Part shown: piece by piece, positions 18,000 through 25,469 of the stretch
How positions within the stretch are numbered: position 1 is the stretch's first letter
How the letters are laid out: every line of letters begins with the position of its first letter
Assembly: GCA_021129775.1 (NCBI GenBank)
Contig: JAJOKP010000043.1
Coordinates: 1 to 63,092 of the forward strand
Length of the DNA: 63,092 nt
From: Clostridiales bacterium
GTDB lineage: Bacteria; Bacillota; Clostridia; Peptostreptococcales; NVVX01
Direction: 5' to 3'
The notes under the pieces: generated by a model
What the model was told of the DNA's origin: nothing
What the model saw: only the letters and a program-made list of their open reading frames with translations
The model's database searches: none
Translations under genes and position numbers: made by a program

Positions 18000-18620
18000 T
18001 TAACCCTTCCGAAGTATCTTCTTCAAAAAACTCTTTCTATGTAAATTGCTAGCTCCATACATAATTAAAGCTTCCTTATGTATTTTCGTTGCATAACCTT
18101 TATGCTTTTCTAATCCGTAATGCGAGTAATCTTTCGCCCATTCATAGCACATCTTGTCTCTCGTTACTTTAGCAATTATCGAAGCTGCCGCTATCCCATG
18201 AGAAAGCGAATCCCCTTTAATTATAGCTTTTTGTGGAGCATTAATATCGATTGTTTCAGCATCTATCATAATAAAGTCTGGTATAATGCTATTGCCCTTA
18301 ATACTAACTAAATTTTCTATGGCTTTTTTCATTGCAAGTTTGGAAGCGTTCTTTATATTTATTCTATCAATTTCTTCTGCTGATACTCTACCTATTCCAA
18401 TAGCAACCGCTTTTTCTTTAATAGTTTTAAACAAACTTTCCCTCTTTTTAGCAGATAGCTTCTTAGAGTCATTAACTCCTTCTATTCTCAACCCAACAGG
18501 TAGAATAACCGCCGCAGCCACTACATCGCCAAATAAACAACCTCTTCCTACTTCATCAACAAACGCTATATTCTTATAGCCTTGCTCCCAAATTTCTCTT
18601 TCTATACTTAACATGTCCAT
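18000..18620 (-). CDS. rnhB: Ribonuclease HII
   Basis: Removes RNA and single ribonucleotides from DNA. The 206-residue protein carries the Asp-Glu of FVDEVGRGCLFGDVVAAAVI at the first metal site, DFIMIDAETI at the second, and HGIAAASIIAKVTRDK at the third, all as in the family. LFGD in place of the usual LAGP is a local variant. Ribosome site is weak (GGTAGAAA); ATG 18620 and ATG 18614 are both possible. Confidence 0.95.
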   Translation of the reverse strand: MDMLSIEREIWEQGYKNIAFVDEVGRGCLFGDVVAAAVILPVGLRIEGVNDSKKLSAKKRESLFKTIKEKAVAIGIGRVSAEEIDRINIKNASKLAMKKAIENLVSIKGNSIIPDFIMIDAETIDINAPQKAIIKGDSLSHGIAAASIIAKVTRDKMCYEWAKDYSHYGLEKHKGYATKIHKEALIMYGASNLHRKSFLKKILRKG

Positions 18621-18646
18621 ATTTTCTACCTACAAGCATGAGTAAA

Positions 18647-19498
18647 CTACTCGGTGCTCGGTCTTTCTAAAGTCATTTTGCCTATTGTACTAGACCTAAA
18701 CTCATCTAGCAAAATATTCGCGGTTCTCAAATAATCTGGTTCCCCACCTTTGACTATAAAGCCTCTATTTTTAGCTATTTCATTTAACACATCAAGTGGG
18801 CTACTCATTTTTCCAACTAAGTTATATCTGCTAGCTAAGTTTGATTTATATCCAAGTAGTAAATTCTCAATCAAATATAAAGCTAAGGTTTCAGTATCGA
18901 GCAATTCATCTTTAACTGCTCCAGTAAATGCAAGTTTCTTGCCGACTTCTGGATCTTCAAACTTAGGCCACAGGATTCCTGGAGTGTCCAGTAACTCAAT
19001 ATTGCCTTTTAGTCTTATCCACTGCTTTCCTTTTGTAACTCCGGGTTTGTCACCAGTCTTAGCACTTTTTCTCTTTACAAGTTTATTTATAATTGAGGAT
19101 TTACCTACATTAGGAATACCTACTACCATAACTCTAACAGCTCTTGCTCTTCTTCCTTTTTTAATAAGGGCATCCATTTTTTCTTTAACCTTCATTTCTG
19201 CTGCTTTCATAACATCATGAAGCCCTTTTCCACCTACTGAGTTAACAGGAATTGCAATTATTCCTTTTTTCTTAAAGTATTCTACCCATAACCCAGTAGC
19301 CCACGTGTCAGCTAAATCAGCCTTGTTTAAAATTACTACTTTAGGCTTCCCACCAATCATTGAATCAATATCTGGGTTTTTACTACTCATTGGAATTCTT
19401 GCATCTAAAAGCTCAAATATTACATCAACTAATTTTAGCTGCTCTTTTACCAATTCCTTAGTTTTTTTCATATGCCCTGGGTACCAGTGTATATTCAT
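18647..19498 (-). CDS. rbgA: Ribosome biogenesis GTPase RbgA (YlqF)
   Basis: A circularly permuted GTPase needed for late 50S assembly. Motif order is permuted as expected: G4 VVILNKADLAD near residue 55-65, G1 GIPNVGKSSIINKL near 127-140, G3 LLDTPGILWPKF near 172-183. The N-terminus MNIHWYPGHMKKTKELVKEQ is typical. 283 residues, intact. It sits between rnhB and rplS as in Bacillus. Confidence 0.96.
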   Translation of the reverse strand: MNIHWYPGHMKKTKELVKEQLKLVDVIFELLDARIPMSSKNPDIDSMIGGKPKVVILNKADLADTWATGLWVEYFKKKGIIAIPVNSVGGKGLHDVMKAAEMKVKEKMDALIKKGRRARAVRVMVVGIPNVGKSSIINKLVKRKSAKTGDKPGVTKGKQWIRLKGNIELLDTPGILWPKFEDPEVGKKLAFTGAVKDELLDTETLALYLIENLLLGYKSNLASRYNLVGKMSSPLDVLNEIAKNRGFIVKGGEPDYLRTANILLDEFRSSTIGKMTLERPSTE

Positions 19499-19515
19499 AT
19501 TATCAGCCTTTCTTG

Positions 19516-19590
19516 GTCAGACAAGGGGACAGGGACTAGTCTGGTTTCCAAGACAATGCGACCAGACAAGTCCCTGTCCCCTTGTCTGAC
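19516..19590. repeat. Family-A inverted repeat between rplS terminator and rbgA
   Basis: Arms 19516-19545 and 19561-19590 (30 nt, one mismatch at the A in GGGACTAGTCTGG) around a 15-nt loop. Lies directly downstream of the rplS terminator and upstream of rbgA. Confidence 0.9.
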
Positions 19591-19595
19591 TTTGT

Positions 19596-19623
19596 AAAAA
19601 AAGGCGAGGAATGACCTCGCCTT
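19596..19623 (-). terminator. Intrinsic terminator of rplS
   Basis: Read on the minus strand: AAGGCGAGG, 5-nt loop, CCTCGCCTT, then a run of seven T. Stem 19601-19609/19615-19623. It begins 10 nt after the rplS stop, so rbgA needs read-through or its own promoter. Confidence 0.92.
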
Positions 19624-19632
19624 TAGTGATTG

Positions 19633-19983
19633 TTACTTATCTTTTCTCTCTTTAATCTTAAAGGCAGCTTTACCAATTCTGTCTCTTAAGTAAAATAATC
19701 TAGCCCTTCTAACTCTACCTTTTTTAACAACTTCAACTTTTTCGATCTTAGGTGAGTGTAGTGGGAAAGTTCTTTCAACTCCAACACCTGAAGAAATTTT
19801 TCTTACTGTAAAAGTTTCAGCTATGCTTCCACCTTGCTTTTTAATTACGATACCCTCGTACACCTGTACTCTTTCTCTAGTACCCTCTTTAATTTTAACG
19901 TGCACTCTTACAGTGTCTCCAGTAACAAATTTATCAACTTTGTCTTTTAATTGCTCTTTTTCAATTGATCTAATTATATCCAT
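19633..19983 (-). CDS. rplS: 50S ribosomal protein L19
   Basis: A 116-residue ribosomal protein at the 30S-50S interface. [34 protein letters not shown], and [20 protein letters not shown] with [11 protein letters not shown] are canonical L19. ATG 19983 follows GGAGGGT. In most Firmicutes it follows trmD directly; here about 400 nt of IS-derived sequence lie between them. Confidence 0.98.
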   Translation of the reverse strand: MDIIRSIEKEQLKDKVDKFVTGDTVRVHVKIKEGTRERVQVYEGIVIKKQGGSIAETFTVRKISSGVGVERTFPLHSPKIEKVEVVKKGRVRRARLFYLRDRIGKAAFKIKERKDK

Positions 19984-20057
19984 AATTACCCTCCTTCCTT
20001 CCTAGACGTTCATATTATCAAACAGAGGACCGCCCATTATAACTCTATTATTGTAAC

Positions 20058-20350
20058 ATAACTGAAACTCCCCATAGCCGAAGCAAGGGGGTTCTTAGGT
20101 ACTTGCAAACTTCCAAATATACTCGAAAGCATATAAGACTAATCTGTTTCCCTAAGACTTTCACTATCAAAGATACCGATGCATCCATTAACGATAGTTT
20201 AACGCCCATTTCAAGACGTTGATATTAATTTATATCATAACGCATATTGCTATATAATACAAGTGTTTTAGCGTTTATTTTGAGCATATTTAAAACCGTG
20301 GCTTATATCCCTATAGCTGAAGCAAGGGGCTTTACGCCACTTGTGGTAAA
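20058..20350 (-). mobile_element. Internally deleted IS200/IS605-type element (both ends, no intact tnpA/tnpB)
   Basis: The 409-nt trmD-rplS gap holds two copies of one hairpin unit in the same orientation: CCCCTTGCTTCAGCTATAGGG (minus strand, 20309-20329) and CCCCTTGCTTCGGCTATGGGG (20070-20090), each starting near an AAGCCCC or AACCCCC context. The second ends ...GGGGAGTTTCAG, the right end I recall for clostridial IS605/IS1341 elements. Before it, about 20105-20205, the minus strand reads a short frame VNGCIGIFDSESLRET that looks like the read-through past the tnpB end, the region that encodes the omega-RNA scaffold. The left end has a CCACTTGTGG palindrome (20338-20347). Size about 290 nt. 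Exact ends and family are inferred from memory, not alignment. Confidence 0.6.
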
Positions 20351-20392
20351 TTACAATAGCAATGTTAGATGTTAATTTTTTTTCCATGGCTA

Positions 20393-21148
20393 CTACACTA
20401 AATCTGGTCTTCTATCTTTTGTTATCTGTAAAGACTTTTTTTTGCGCCAATCTTCTATATTTTTATGATGTCCAGATAATAAAACATCTGGAACTTTTAT
20501 ACCTCTAAATTCTTGTGGTCTGGTATATTGAGGATATTCCAACAAATTATTTGAGTGAGACTCCTCTATTATGGAGTCTTCATTAGATACAACGCCTGGA
20601 ATTAATCTTGTAATCGCGTCTATAACTACCATGGCTGGCAGTTCCCCGCCAGTTAACACATAGTCCCCAATTGAAATTTCATCAGTTACAAGGGTGTCAA
20701 TAACTCTTTGGTCAACTCCCTCGTAATGTCCACAGATAAATATCAAAGAGCTTTCTTTAGACAATTCTTTAGCCATCTCTTGATTAAAAACTTTGCCCTT
20801 AGGTGTCATATATATTGTTCTAATTTTATTGGTTTTTTTATGTTCACTCGTAATCTTTTCTTTAAATTCATCGTTTTCGTCCTTCTTGCTTTTTTCTTTG
20901 TTCTTCATATTGTTTAACGAACTCAAAGCATACTCATGGGCATCAAATAATGGTTGTGGTGTCATCACCATGCCTGCCCCACCACCAAATGGGTAGTCGT
21001 CAACTTTTTTATGCTTATTCGAAGCAAAGTCTCTTATTTGAATACAATCAATATCTATTTTTGCATCTTCAATCGCTCTTTTAATTATACTCTCACTAAG
21101 CATCCCTACAAACATTTGAGGAAACAACGTTAGTATTTTCACATCCAT
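20393..21148 (-). CDS. trmD: tRNA (guanine-37-N1)-methyltransferase TrmD
   Basis: Methylates G37 in tRNA to prevent frameshifting, using SAM in a deep trefoil knot. The 251-residue protein has [60 protein letters not shown] and [20 protein letters not shown], all standard. Between MVMTPQPLF... and [13 protein letters not shown] there is an extra Lys/Glu-rich stretch of roughly 20 residues (about 79-105, [20 protein letters not shown]). It overlaps the rimM 3' end by 10 nt. Confidence 0.97.
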   Translation of the reverse strand: MDVKILTLFPQMFVGMLSESIIKRAIEDAKIDIDCIQIRDFASNKHKKVDDYPFGGGAGMVMTPQPLFDAHEYALSSLNNMKNKEKSKKDENDEFKEKITSEHKKTNKIRTIYMTPKGKVFNQEMAKELSKESSLIFICGHYEGVDQRVIDTLVTDEISIGDYVLTGGELPAMVVIDAITRLIPGVVSNEDSIIEESHSNNLLEYPQYTRPQEFRGIKVPDVLLSGHHKNIEDWRKKKSLQITKDRRPDLV

Positions 21149-21648
21149 TCTATCATTCCTTCAATTGGGTTTACGATAATTTTCTTTTCTTCTAAATTAA
21201 TTTCTATAATAAATTCCTTTACAGAAGGAATTAAAGTTTCTCGTTTTTTATCATCTTTAATAGCATAAACTTCATTTGAGCCCGACTGTATTATGCTCTC
21301 TACCTTGCCTACATATATGCTGTCAACAGTATATACACTAAGCCCAATTATATCAGTTATATAGTGAGTATCTTTAGGCAGTTTTCTTCTTTGTTTATCT
21401 TCAATTATTAAATAGCTATCTTTAAACTTTACAACTTGGTTAATATCGTCATAGTTCTCTAGTTGTAGAATAACAATGTTAGGTTTATATTTTATGTTGG
21501 TTATTGTTACTTTTTCATTAGTGCCTTCAACGAATACATAATCAAGTTCTTCAAACCTCTCAATATAATCAGTAAGAGGATAGACTTTAACCGCACCTTT
21601 TAGTCCGTGCGTACCAACGATTTGCCCTATTCTTAATTTATTTGACAT
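21139..21648 (-). CDS. rimM: Ribosome maturation factor RimM
   Basis: RimM helps process 16S rRNA and assemble the 30S head, and binds S19. Visible: [20 protein letters not shown] at the start and a C-terminal PRC barrel ([39 protein letters not shown]). The start is ATG 21648 (MSNKLRIGQ, preceded by CAGGTG). The open frame runs further upstream only because the first codons and ribosome site are duplicated (SRCYMSNK appears twice) around a repeat fragment. Confidence 0.94.
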   Translation of the reverse strand: MSNKLRIGQIVGTHGLKGAVKVYPLTDYIERFEELDYVFVEGTNEKVTITNIKYKPNIVILQLENYDDINQVVKFKDSYLIIEDKQRRKLPKDTHYITDIIGLSVYTVDSIYVGKVESIIQSGSNEVYAIKDDKKRETLIPSVKEFIIEINLEEKKIIVNPIEGMIEWM

Positions 21649-21721
21649 ATAACACCTGCTTATTTTAATATAACTCATGTGGCAAGGGGACGTTTTGTTT
21701 GACATATAACACCTGCTTATT
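21641..21721. repeat. 24-nt direct repeat duplicating the rimM start region, flanking a repeat fragment
   Basis: TTTGACATATAACACCTGCT plus TATT occurs at 21641-21664 and again, identical, at 21698-21721. The first copy contains the rimM ATG and ribosome site. The 33 nt between them include ATGTGGCAAGGGGACGTTTT, the same as one arm of the inverted repeat at 30471-30547. This looks like insertion of a half-element with duplication of its target, or a local slip during insertion. Confidence 0.85.
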
Positions 21722-21723
21722 AA

Positions 21724-21798
21724 GTCAGACAAGGGGACAGGGACTTGTCTGGTCAAATTGCTCTGAAAACCAGACAAGTCCCTGTCCCCTTGTCTGAC
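21724..21798. repeat. Family-A inverted repeat between khpA and rimM
   Basis: Perfect 30-nt arms 21724-21753 and 21769-21798, core GACAAGGGGACAGGGACTTG, 15-nt loop; a partial copy CTTGTCTGAC follows at about 21800-21809. It abuts the rimM-start duplication on the left and the khpA stop on the right. Confidence 0.92.
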
Positions 21799-21815
21799 TC
21801 TTGTCTGACTATATC

Positions 21816-22046
21816 TTAGTCTACAATTTCAATAACAACTTTTTTATTTTCTCTCATTGCAGCAGATTTCACAACTGTTCTCATTGCTTTAGCAATTCTT
21901 CCTTGTTTTCCTATTACTTTTCCCATATCTTCTTGAGCTACTCTGATTTCAATCGTAATTGACCGATTACCTTCTGTTTCAGTAATCTCAATTTTGTCAG
22001 GATAATCTACTAAAGCTTCCACAATTACTCTTACAAGTTCCTTCAT
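21816..22046 (-). CDS. khpA: KH-domain RNA-binding protein KhpA (YlqC)
   Basis: A 76-residue single KH domain. The GKVIGKQGRIAKAMRTVVKS segment is the GXXG loop and following helix; MKELVRVIVEALVDYPDKIE is the usual start. KhpA, with KhpB, is a global RNA-binding protein in Gram-positives. Always next to rpsP and rimM, as here. ATG 22046 follows GGAGGT. Confidence 0.95.
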   Translation of the reverse strand: MKELVRVIVEALVDYPDKIEITETEGNRSITIEIRVAQEDMGKVIGKQGRIAKAMRTVVKSAAMRENKKVVIEIVD

Positions 22047-22066
22047 TTGAAAACCTCCAGTGCTTA

Positions 22067-22312
22067 CTACTCAATAATACCAGTTTTTTTCAATAAGTAT
22101 TTCACTGTATCTGTTGGTTGCGCTCCATCTTTAAGCCATTTCAAAGCTCTCTCACTTTTTATCTTAATTTCCTTTGGATCGGAAATTGGATTATAGTATC
22201 CTATTTCTTCAATGAATCTACCATCTCTTGGTGATCTTGAATCAGCAACTACTACTCTGTAGAAAGGTCTTTTTTTAGAACCCATTCTTTTTAATCTTAT
22301 TTTAACAGCCAT
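22067..22312 (-). CDS. rpsP: 30S ribosomal protein S16
   Basis: An 81-residue ribosomal protein: [20 protein letters not shown] then [20 protein letters not shown]. The start is ATG 22312, 7 nt after AAGGAGGTG; the frame can be read 15 codons further upstream but that includes the ribosome site. Lies between ffh and khpA as usual. Confidence 0.98.
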   Translation of the reverse strand: MAVKIRLKRMGSKKRPFYRVVVADSRSPRDGRFIEEIGYYNPISDPKEIKIKSERALKWLKDGAQPTDTVKYLLKKTGIIE

Positions 22313-22381
22313 TTGTTTCACCTCCTTCAAATATTTGGAATATATAAGTGAATTCACTAAAATTCTACTTTAATATTAGTC

Positions 22382-23719
22382 TTAAGGGAAAGGAAATTTG
22401 AACTTCCCGCCTTTTTTCATAGATTTATCCATGCCAGTAAACTGTTTCATCATTTTTTTTGTCTGTTCAAATTGTTTTATTATTTGATTTACTCTTTGAA
22501 CAGTGGTCCCACTTCCTTTTGCAATTCTTTTTCTACGACTTGCATTCAGAATTTCTGGTTTTTTTCTTTCTTCTTTTGTCATAGATTTAATAATTGCTTC
22601 TGTGTATACTAAATCTTTTTCATTTACTTTCATGTTTTTTAACTGCTTTCCTGCTCCAGGTATCATTTGTAGTATTTGCTCCATAGAACCCATATTTTTC
22701 ATTTGCTCTAATTGATCTAAAAAATCCTCAAAATCAAACTGCTGATTTCGCATTTTTTCTTCTAGCTCTTTTGCTTTTTTCTCGTCAAAATTTGCTTGAG
22801 CCTTTTCAATTAAAGAAAGCATGTCACCCATTCCTAATATTCTTGAAGCTAGTCTATCTGGATGAAATGGTTCTAATTCACTTAATTTTTCGCCCATCCC
22901 TACAAATTTAATTGCTTTTTTAGTTACAGCTCTAACTGAAAGTGCTGCCCCACCACGAGTATCACCGTCTAATTTGGTTAAAATTATGCCATCAATACCT
23001 AGCCTCCCATGGAAGTTTTCTGCTACATTAACAGCATCTTGACCAGTCATAGAATCAATAACTAATAATATTTCATGTGGTTTTACTATCCCCTTAATGT
23101 TTACTAACTCGTCCATTAGCTCATCATCTATATGTAATCTACCAGCTGTATCAATTATTATTAAATCGTTACTATGCTCAACTCCATACTCAATGCCCTC
23201 TTTTGCAATGTCAACAGGGTTTTTACTACTTTCATTTGAGAATACAGAAACTCCCACTTGTTCGCCTACAACATGTAACTGTTTAATAGCAGCAGGTCTA
23301 TATACGTCACATGCAACTAAAAGTGTTTTTTTCCCATCTTTTTTTAAAACCCCTGCAAGTTTCGCTGCAGTAGTTGTTTTTCCCGCCCCTTGTAATCCAA
23401 CTAACATAATAACTGTCGGAGGTTTGGAAGCATAAATAATTTTACTTTGAGTATTTCCCATAAGAGACGTCAGTTCATCATTTACTATCTTAATTACCTG
23501 TTGCCCAGGAGTTAAACTCTCTAGCACATCTTTTCCTAATGCGCGTTCTTTAACATTCTTGATGAATTCTTTTACAACCATAAAATTTACATCAGCTTCT
23601 AACAAGGCAAGTTTTACTTCCCTCATTACAATGGTAATATCTTTTTCTGATACTTTTCCTCTGCTTTTTAATTTCTGCAAAGATTTTTGTAATTTTTCGG
23701 AAAGTCCGCTAAAAATCAA
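22382..23719 (-). CDS. ffh: Signal recognition particle GTPase Ffh
   Basis: Targets nascent membrane proteins to FtsY. The 445-residue protein has the N domain (IFSGLSEKLQKSLQKLKSRG), the G domain with GLQGAGKTTTAAKLAGVLKK, DTAGRLHIDDELM, and TKLDGDTRGGAALS, and a methionine-rich M domain (KNMGSMEQILQMIPGAGKQL; KMMKQFTGMDKSMKKGGKFK). I choose TTG 23719: GAGGTG lies 8 nt upstream, while the GTG at 23728 is part of that ribosome site. ylxM is 28 nt upstream. Confidence 0.97.
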   Translation of the reverse strand: MIFSGLSEKLQKSLQKLKSRGKVSEKDITIVMREVKLALLEADVNFMVVKEFIKNVKERALGKDVLESLTPGQQVIKIVNDELTSLMGNTQSKIIYASKPPTVIMLVGLQGAGKTTTAAKLAGVLKKDGKKTLLVACDVYRPAAIKQLHVVGEQVGVSVFSNESSKNPVDIAKEGIEYGVEHSNDLIIIDTAGRLHIDDELMDELVNIKGIVKPHEILLVIDSMTGQDAVNVAENFHGRLGIDGIILTKLDGDTRGGAALSVRAVTKKAIKFVGMGEKLSELEPFHPDRLASRILGMGDMLSLIEKAQANFDEKKAKELEEKMRNQQFDFEDFLDQLEQMKNMGSMEQILQMIPGAGKQLKNMKVNEKDLVYTEAIIKSMTKEERKKPEILNASRRKRIAKGSGTTVQRVNQIIKQFEQTKKMMKQFTGMDKSMKKGGKFKFPFP

Positions 23720-23747
23720 TAATTTCACCTCAATTTCAATGCAACAT

Positions 23748-24125
23748 TCAATTCGTTAGAGTAATCACTTGACCAATTAATTTACTTAGTTTTATAAAAC
23801 ACTTATCTTTTTCTTCTTGTTTTACATCTTTGTCTTTCAATATTCCCTCAAATTCTAAACACAAATTTTCAATTTTCCCAAACAATTTAATTTTCTCGCC
23901 TAATCCTGCAACTAAATGGAGTTTATTTTCGTATTCCGATAAAGATTTCTCTGATTTCTTAATAGTATCATGTACTGCTTGACGTGTAACACCAAGATTT
24001 TCAGCAATCTCTGTCAATGATAGGTCTTGATTATAATATAATTCCATTATTTCCAACTGTTTATCAGTTAATAGTTTTCCATAAAAATCAAGCATTATTG
24101 AAACTTCCACTTTTTTTTCAAGCAT
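23748..24125 (-). CDS. ylxM: YlxM-family helix-turn-helix protein, SRP-associated
   Basis: A 125-residue protein of the YlxM/p13 family (UPF0122), always encoded just before ffh and reported to stimulate SRP in streptococci. The HTH of sigma-70 region-4 type is clear: YGKLLTDKQLEIMELYYNQD, LSLTEIAENLGVTRQAVHDT, IKKSEKSLSEYENKL. Start at ATG 24125 (MLEKKVEVS) after AGGATGTG; the longer frame would start inside the leader hairpin. It has its own strong promoter. Confidence 0.92.
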   Translation of the reverse strand: MLEKKVEVSIMLDFYGKLLTDKQLEIMELYYNQDLSLTEIAENLGVTRQAVHDTIKKSEKSLSEYENKLHLVAGLGEKIKLFGKIENLCLEFEGILKDKDVKQEEKDKCFIKLSKLIGQVITLTN

Positions 24126-24148
24126 GTTTACACATCCTATCAACATAG

Positions 24149-24216
24149 AAAAAATATATCTGTAAAGCAAATTCACTTTACAGATGTATTCTATATCATA
24201 AATATTATCCTGTCAA
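24149..24216 (-). promoter_or_regulatory. Strong sigma-A promoter with dyad over the start site (ylxM-ffh)
   Basis: Minus strand: TTGACA (24216-24211), 17-nt spacer, TAGAAT (24193-24188). The expected start, near 24181, falls inside a perfect dyad ATCTGTAAAG-N8-CTTTACAGAT (24185-24158) followed by ATATTTTTTC. The dyad may be an operator, a 5' stabilising stem or, if the start is further upstream, an attenuator. Confidence 0.75.
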
Positions 24217-24300
24217 ATGTTTTTTCAAAAAAATTTATCTCAGTATGTTGCCAGCTTGTTACTAATAACTTTTCATTCTCCATCATCCATTCTCCATCAT

Positions 24301-24837
24301 CTATTTTCTTTTTTCTTTTTCTAATTTCAGCAAGAATTCTTTTCTCCAAATCCCACCACCATATCCTGTCATACTCCCATCTTTACCTATGACGCGGTGG
24401 CAAGGAATAATGATATTAATTCTATTATTTCTGTTTGCATTAGCAACTGCTCTAACTGCCTTAGGATTTCCCACTGCAACAGCTTGTTCTTGATAAGAAC
24501 GAGTTTCGCCGTATGGAATATCACTCAAAGCACTCCACGTTTTCTTTTGAAAGTCGGTTCCTTGAATTACTAAAGGAATATCAAATTCTTTCCTTTTGCC
24601 ATCAAAATACTCGTTTAATTGCTTAATTAAAGTCTCGAAATGTTTACAAGAGCTAGGTACTAATTTTTTGTTAAATATTTTTTTAAATTTTTCACCTTGA
24701 CTCTCTCTATTGTCTTCATCGATAAATTCAAGAAAAAAAATTCCCTCGTCTGTTCCTCCCACGAAAAATACACCAATTGGTGATAGGATTTCAATTGTTG
24801 CTATGTATTTATTGTTTTTACTAATTGTATTTTTCAT
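24301..24837 (-). CDS. ogt: Methylated-DNA--protein-cysteine methyltransferase
   Basis: Repairs O6-alkylguanine by suicide transfer to its active Cys, here in NIIIPCHRVIGKDGSMTGYG. The 178-residue protein also has the N-terminal Ada/Ogt ribonuclease-like domain and the DNA-binding HTH (DIPYGETRSYQEQAVAVGNP, KAVRAVANANRNN). KDGSMTGYGGG and the C-terminal WRKEFLLKLE are typical. A 13-nt tandem repeat (CATTCTCCATCAT twice) lies immediately after the stop at about 24274-24300. Confidence 0.96.
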   Translation of the reverse strand: MKNTISKNNKYIATIEILSPIGVFFVGGTDEGIFFLEFIDEDNRESQGEKFKKIFNKKLVPSSCKHFETLIKQLNEYFDGKRKEFDIPLVIQGTDFQKKTWSALSDIPYGETRSYQEQAVAVGNPKAVRAVANANRNNRINIIIPCHRVIGKDGSMTGYGGGIWRKEFLLKLEKEKRK

Positions 24838-24897
24838 TTTTTCTCCACATCTTTATCTGACACAAGATTCGCTCCTTTTTTCTAAAAAAAGAAAACC

Positions 24898-25101
24898 CTA
24901 TCTAAAATTTAGCAGGTGCTTTCTCTTTTTTTTCGCCTTATTAAGTGCATACGTCATATGTCCATCATGCGTTATTTCACCACGCAAAACTTTCTTAGCC
25001 ATTTCTTCATCCTCATCATCAATAAATAGTCCATCAATTTCTAAAGTAGCTCTCGAATTTTGTGAAGCCTTTTCAATTTCTTGCTCTGAATATTTTTTCA
25101 C
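24898..25101 (-). CDS. VbhA-like antitoxin domain protein (orphan)
   Basis: A 67-residue protein, start GTG 25101 after AAAGGAG. The pattern NSRATLEIDGLFIDDEDEEM then AKKVLRGEITHDGHM matches the VbhA-type Fic antitoxin domain as I know it (A.ASL.LEG...S.E...L..R.L.GEI....), where the Ser/Thr-X-X-X-Glu-Gly motif blocks the Fic ATP site. Here the inhibitory motif would read ATLEIDG: Thr-Leu-Glu-Ile-Asp-Gly, so the Glu-Gly is changed to Asp-Gly. It ends in a basic tail (NKAKKKRKHLLNF). No fic toxin gene is adjacent on either strand. Similarity by eye only. Confidence 0.6.
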   Translation of the reverse strand: MKKYSEQEIEKASQNSRATLEIDGLFIDDEDEEMAKKVLRGEITHDGHMTYALNKAKKKRKHLLNFR

Positions 25102-25469
25102 TCCTACTTTCTCCTTTTTTTTTTGACATAATTACAATCGTTGCCAAAAAGTTATTGCACTTTATTAGTTCGTTCGCACCGTTCGCTTCGTTCGTTCGCT
25201 CACCCTTGTACGTTTACTCTTCTATATCAATTTGTTAATCCCTTTCTTAACACAAAAAAGCACTCGAAATTTAAAAAGAAGTGATTAGAAGCACGAAGGG
25301 GTCAATGGCTGATATGTTTTTTTATTGTCCGTATATTCTATCTTATTATACCATGAAACTATTGTATTTCAAACTAACCAACCCCAAAAAAGATAAGGAT
25401 CAAGCCAACAGTCTAGTGTATAATTTTAATCACCCAGACAGTTGGTTTGACCCTCTGTATTTTTTGTGC
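25102..25469. other. Gap without a gene I can support
   Basis: Between the HD-GYP gene and the VbhA-like gene. Contains a short tandem array of a Cys/Arg-type CGTTCG motif (about 25168-25200) and the ribosome site for the GTG start. A 74-codon plus-strand frame across 25281-25505 overlaps the HD-GYP 3' end and has no recognisable content. Confidence 0.5.

Noticed and set aside
10612-21798. CRISPR array made of the GACAAGGGG repeats
   Set aside because: Copies are kilobases apart, palindromic, and next to different genes; no spacer-repeat periodicity and no cas genes.
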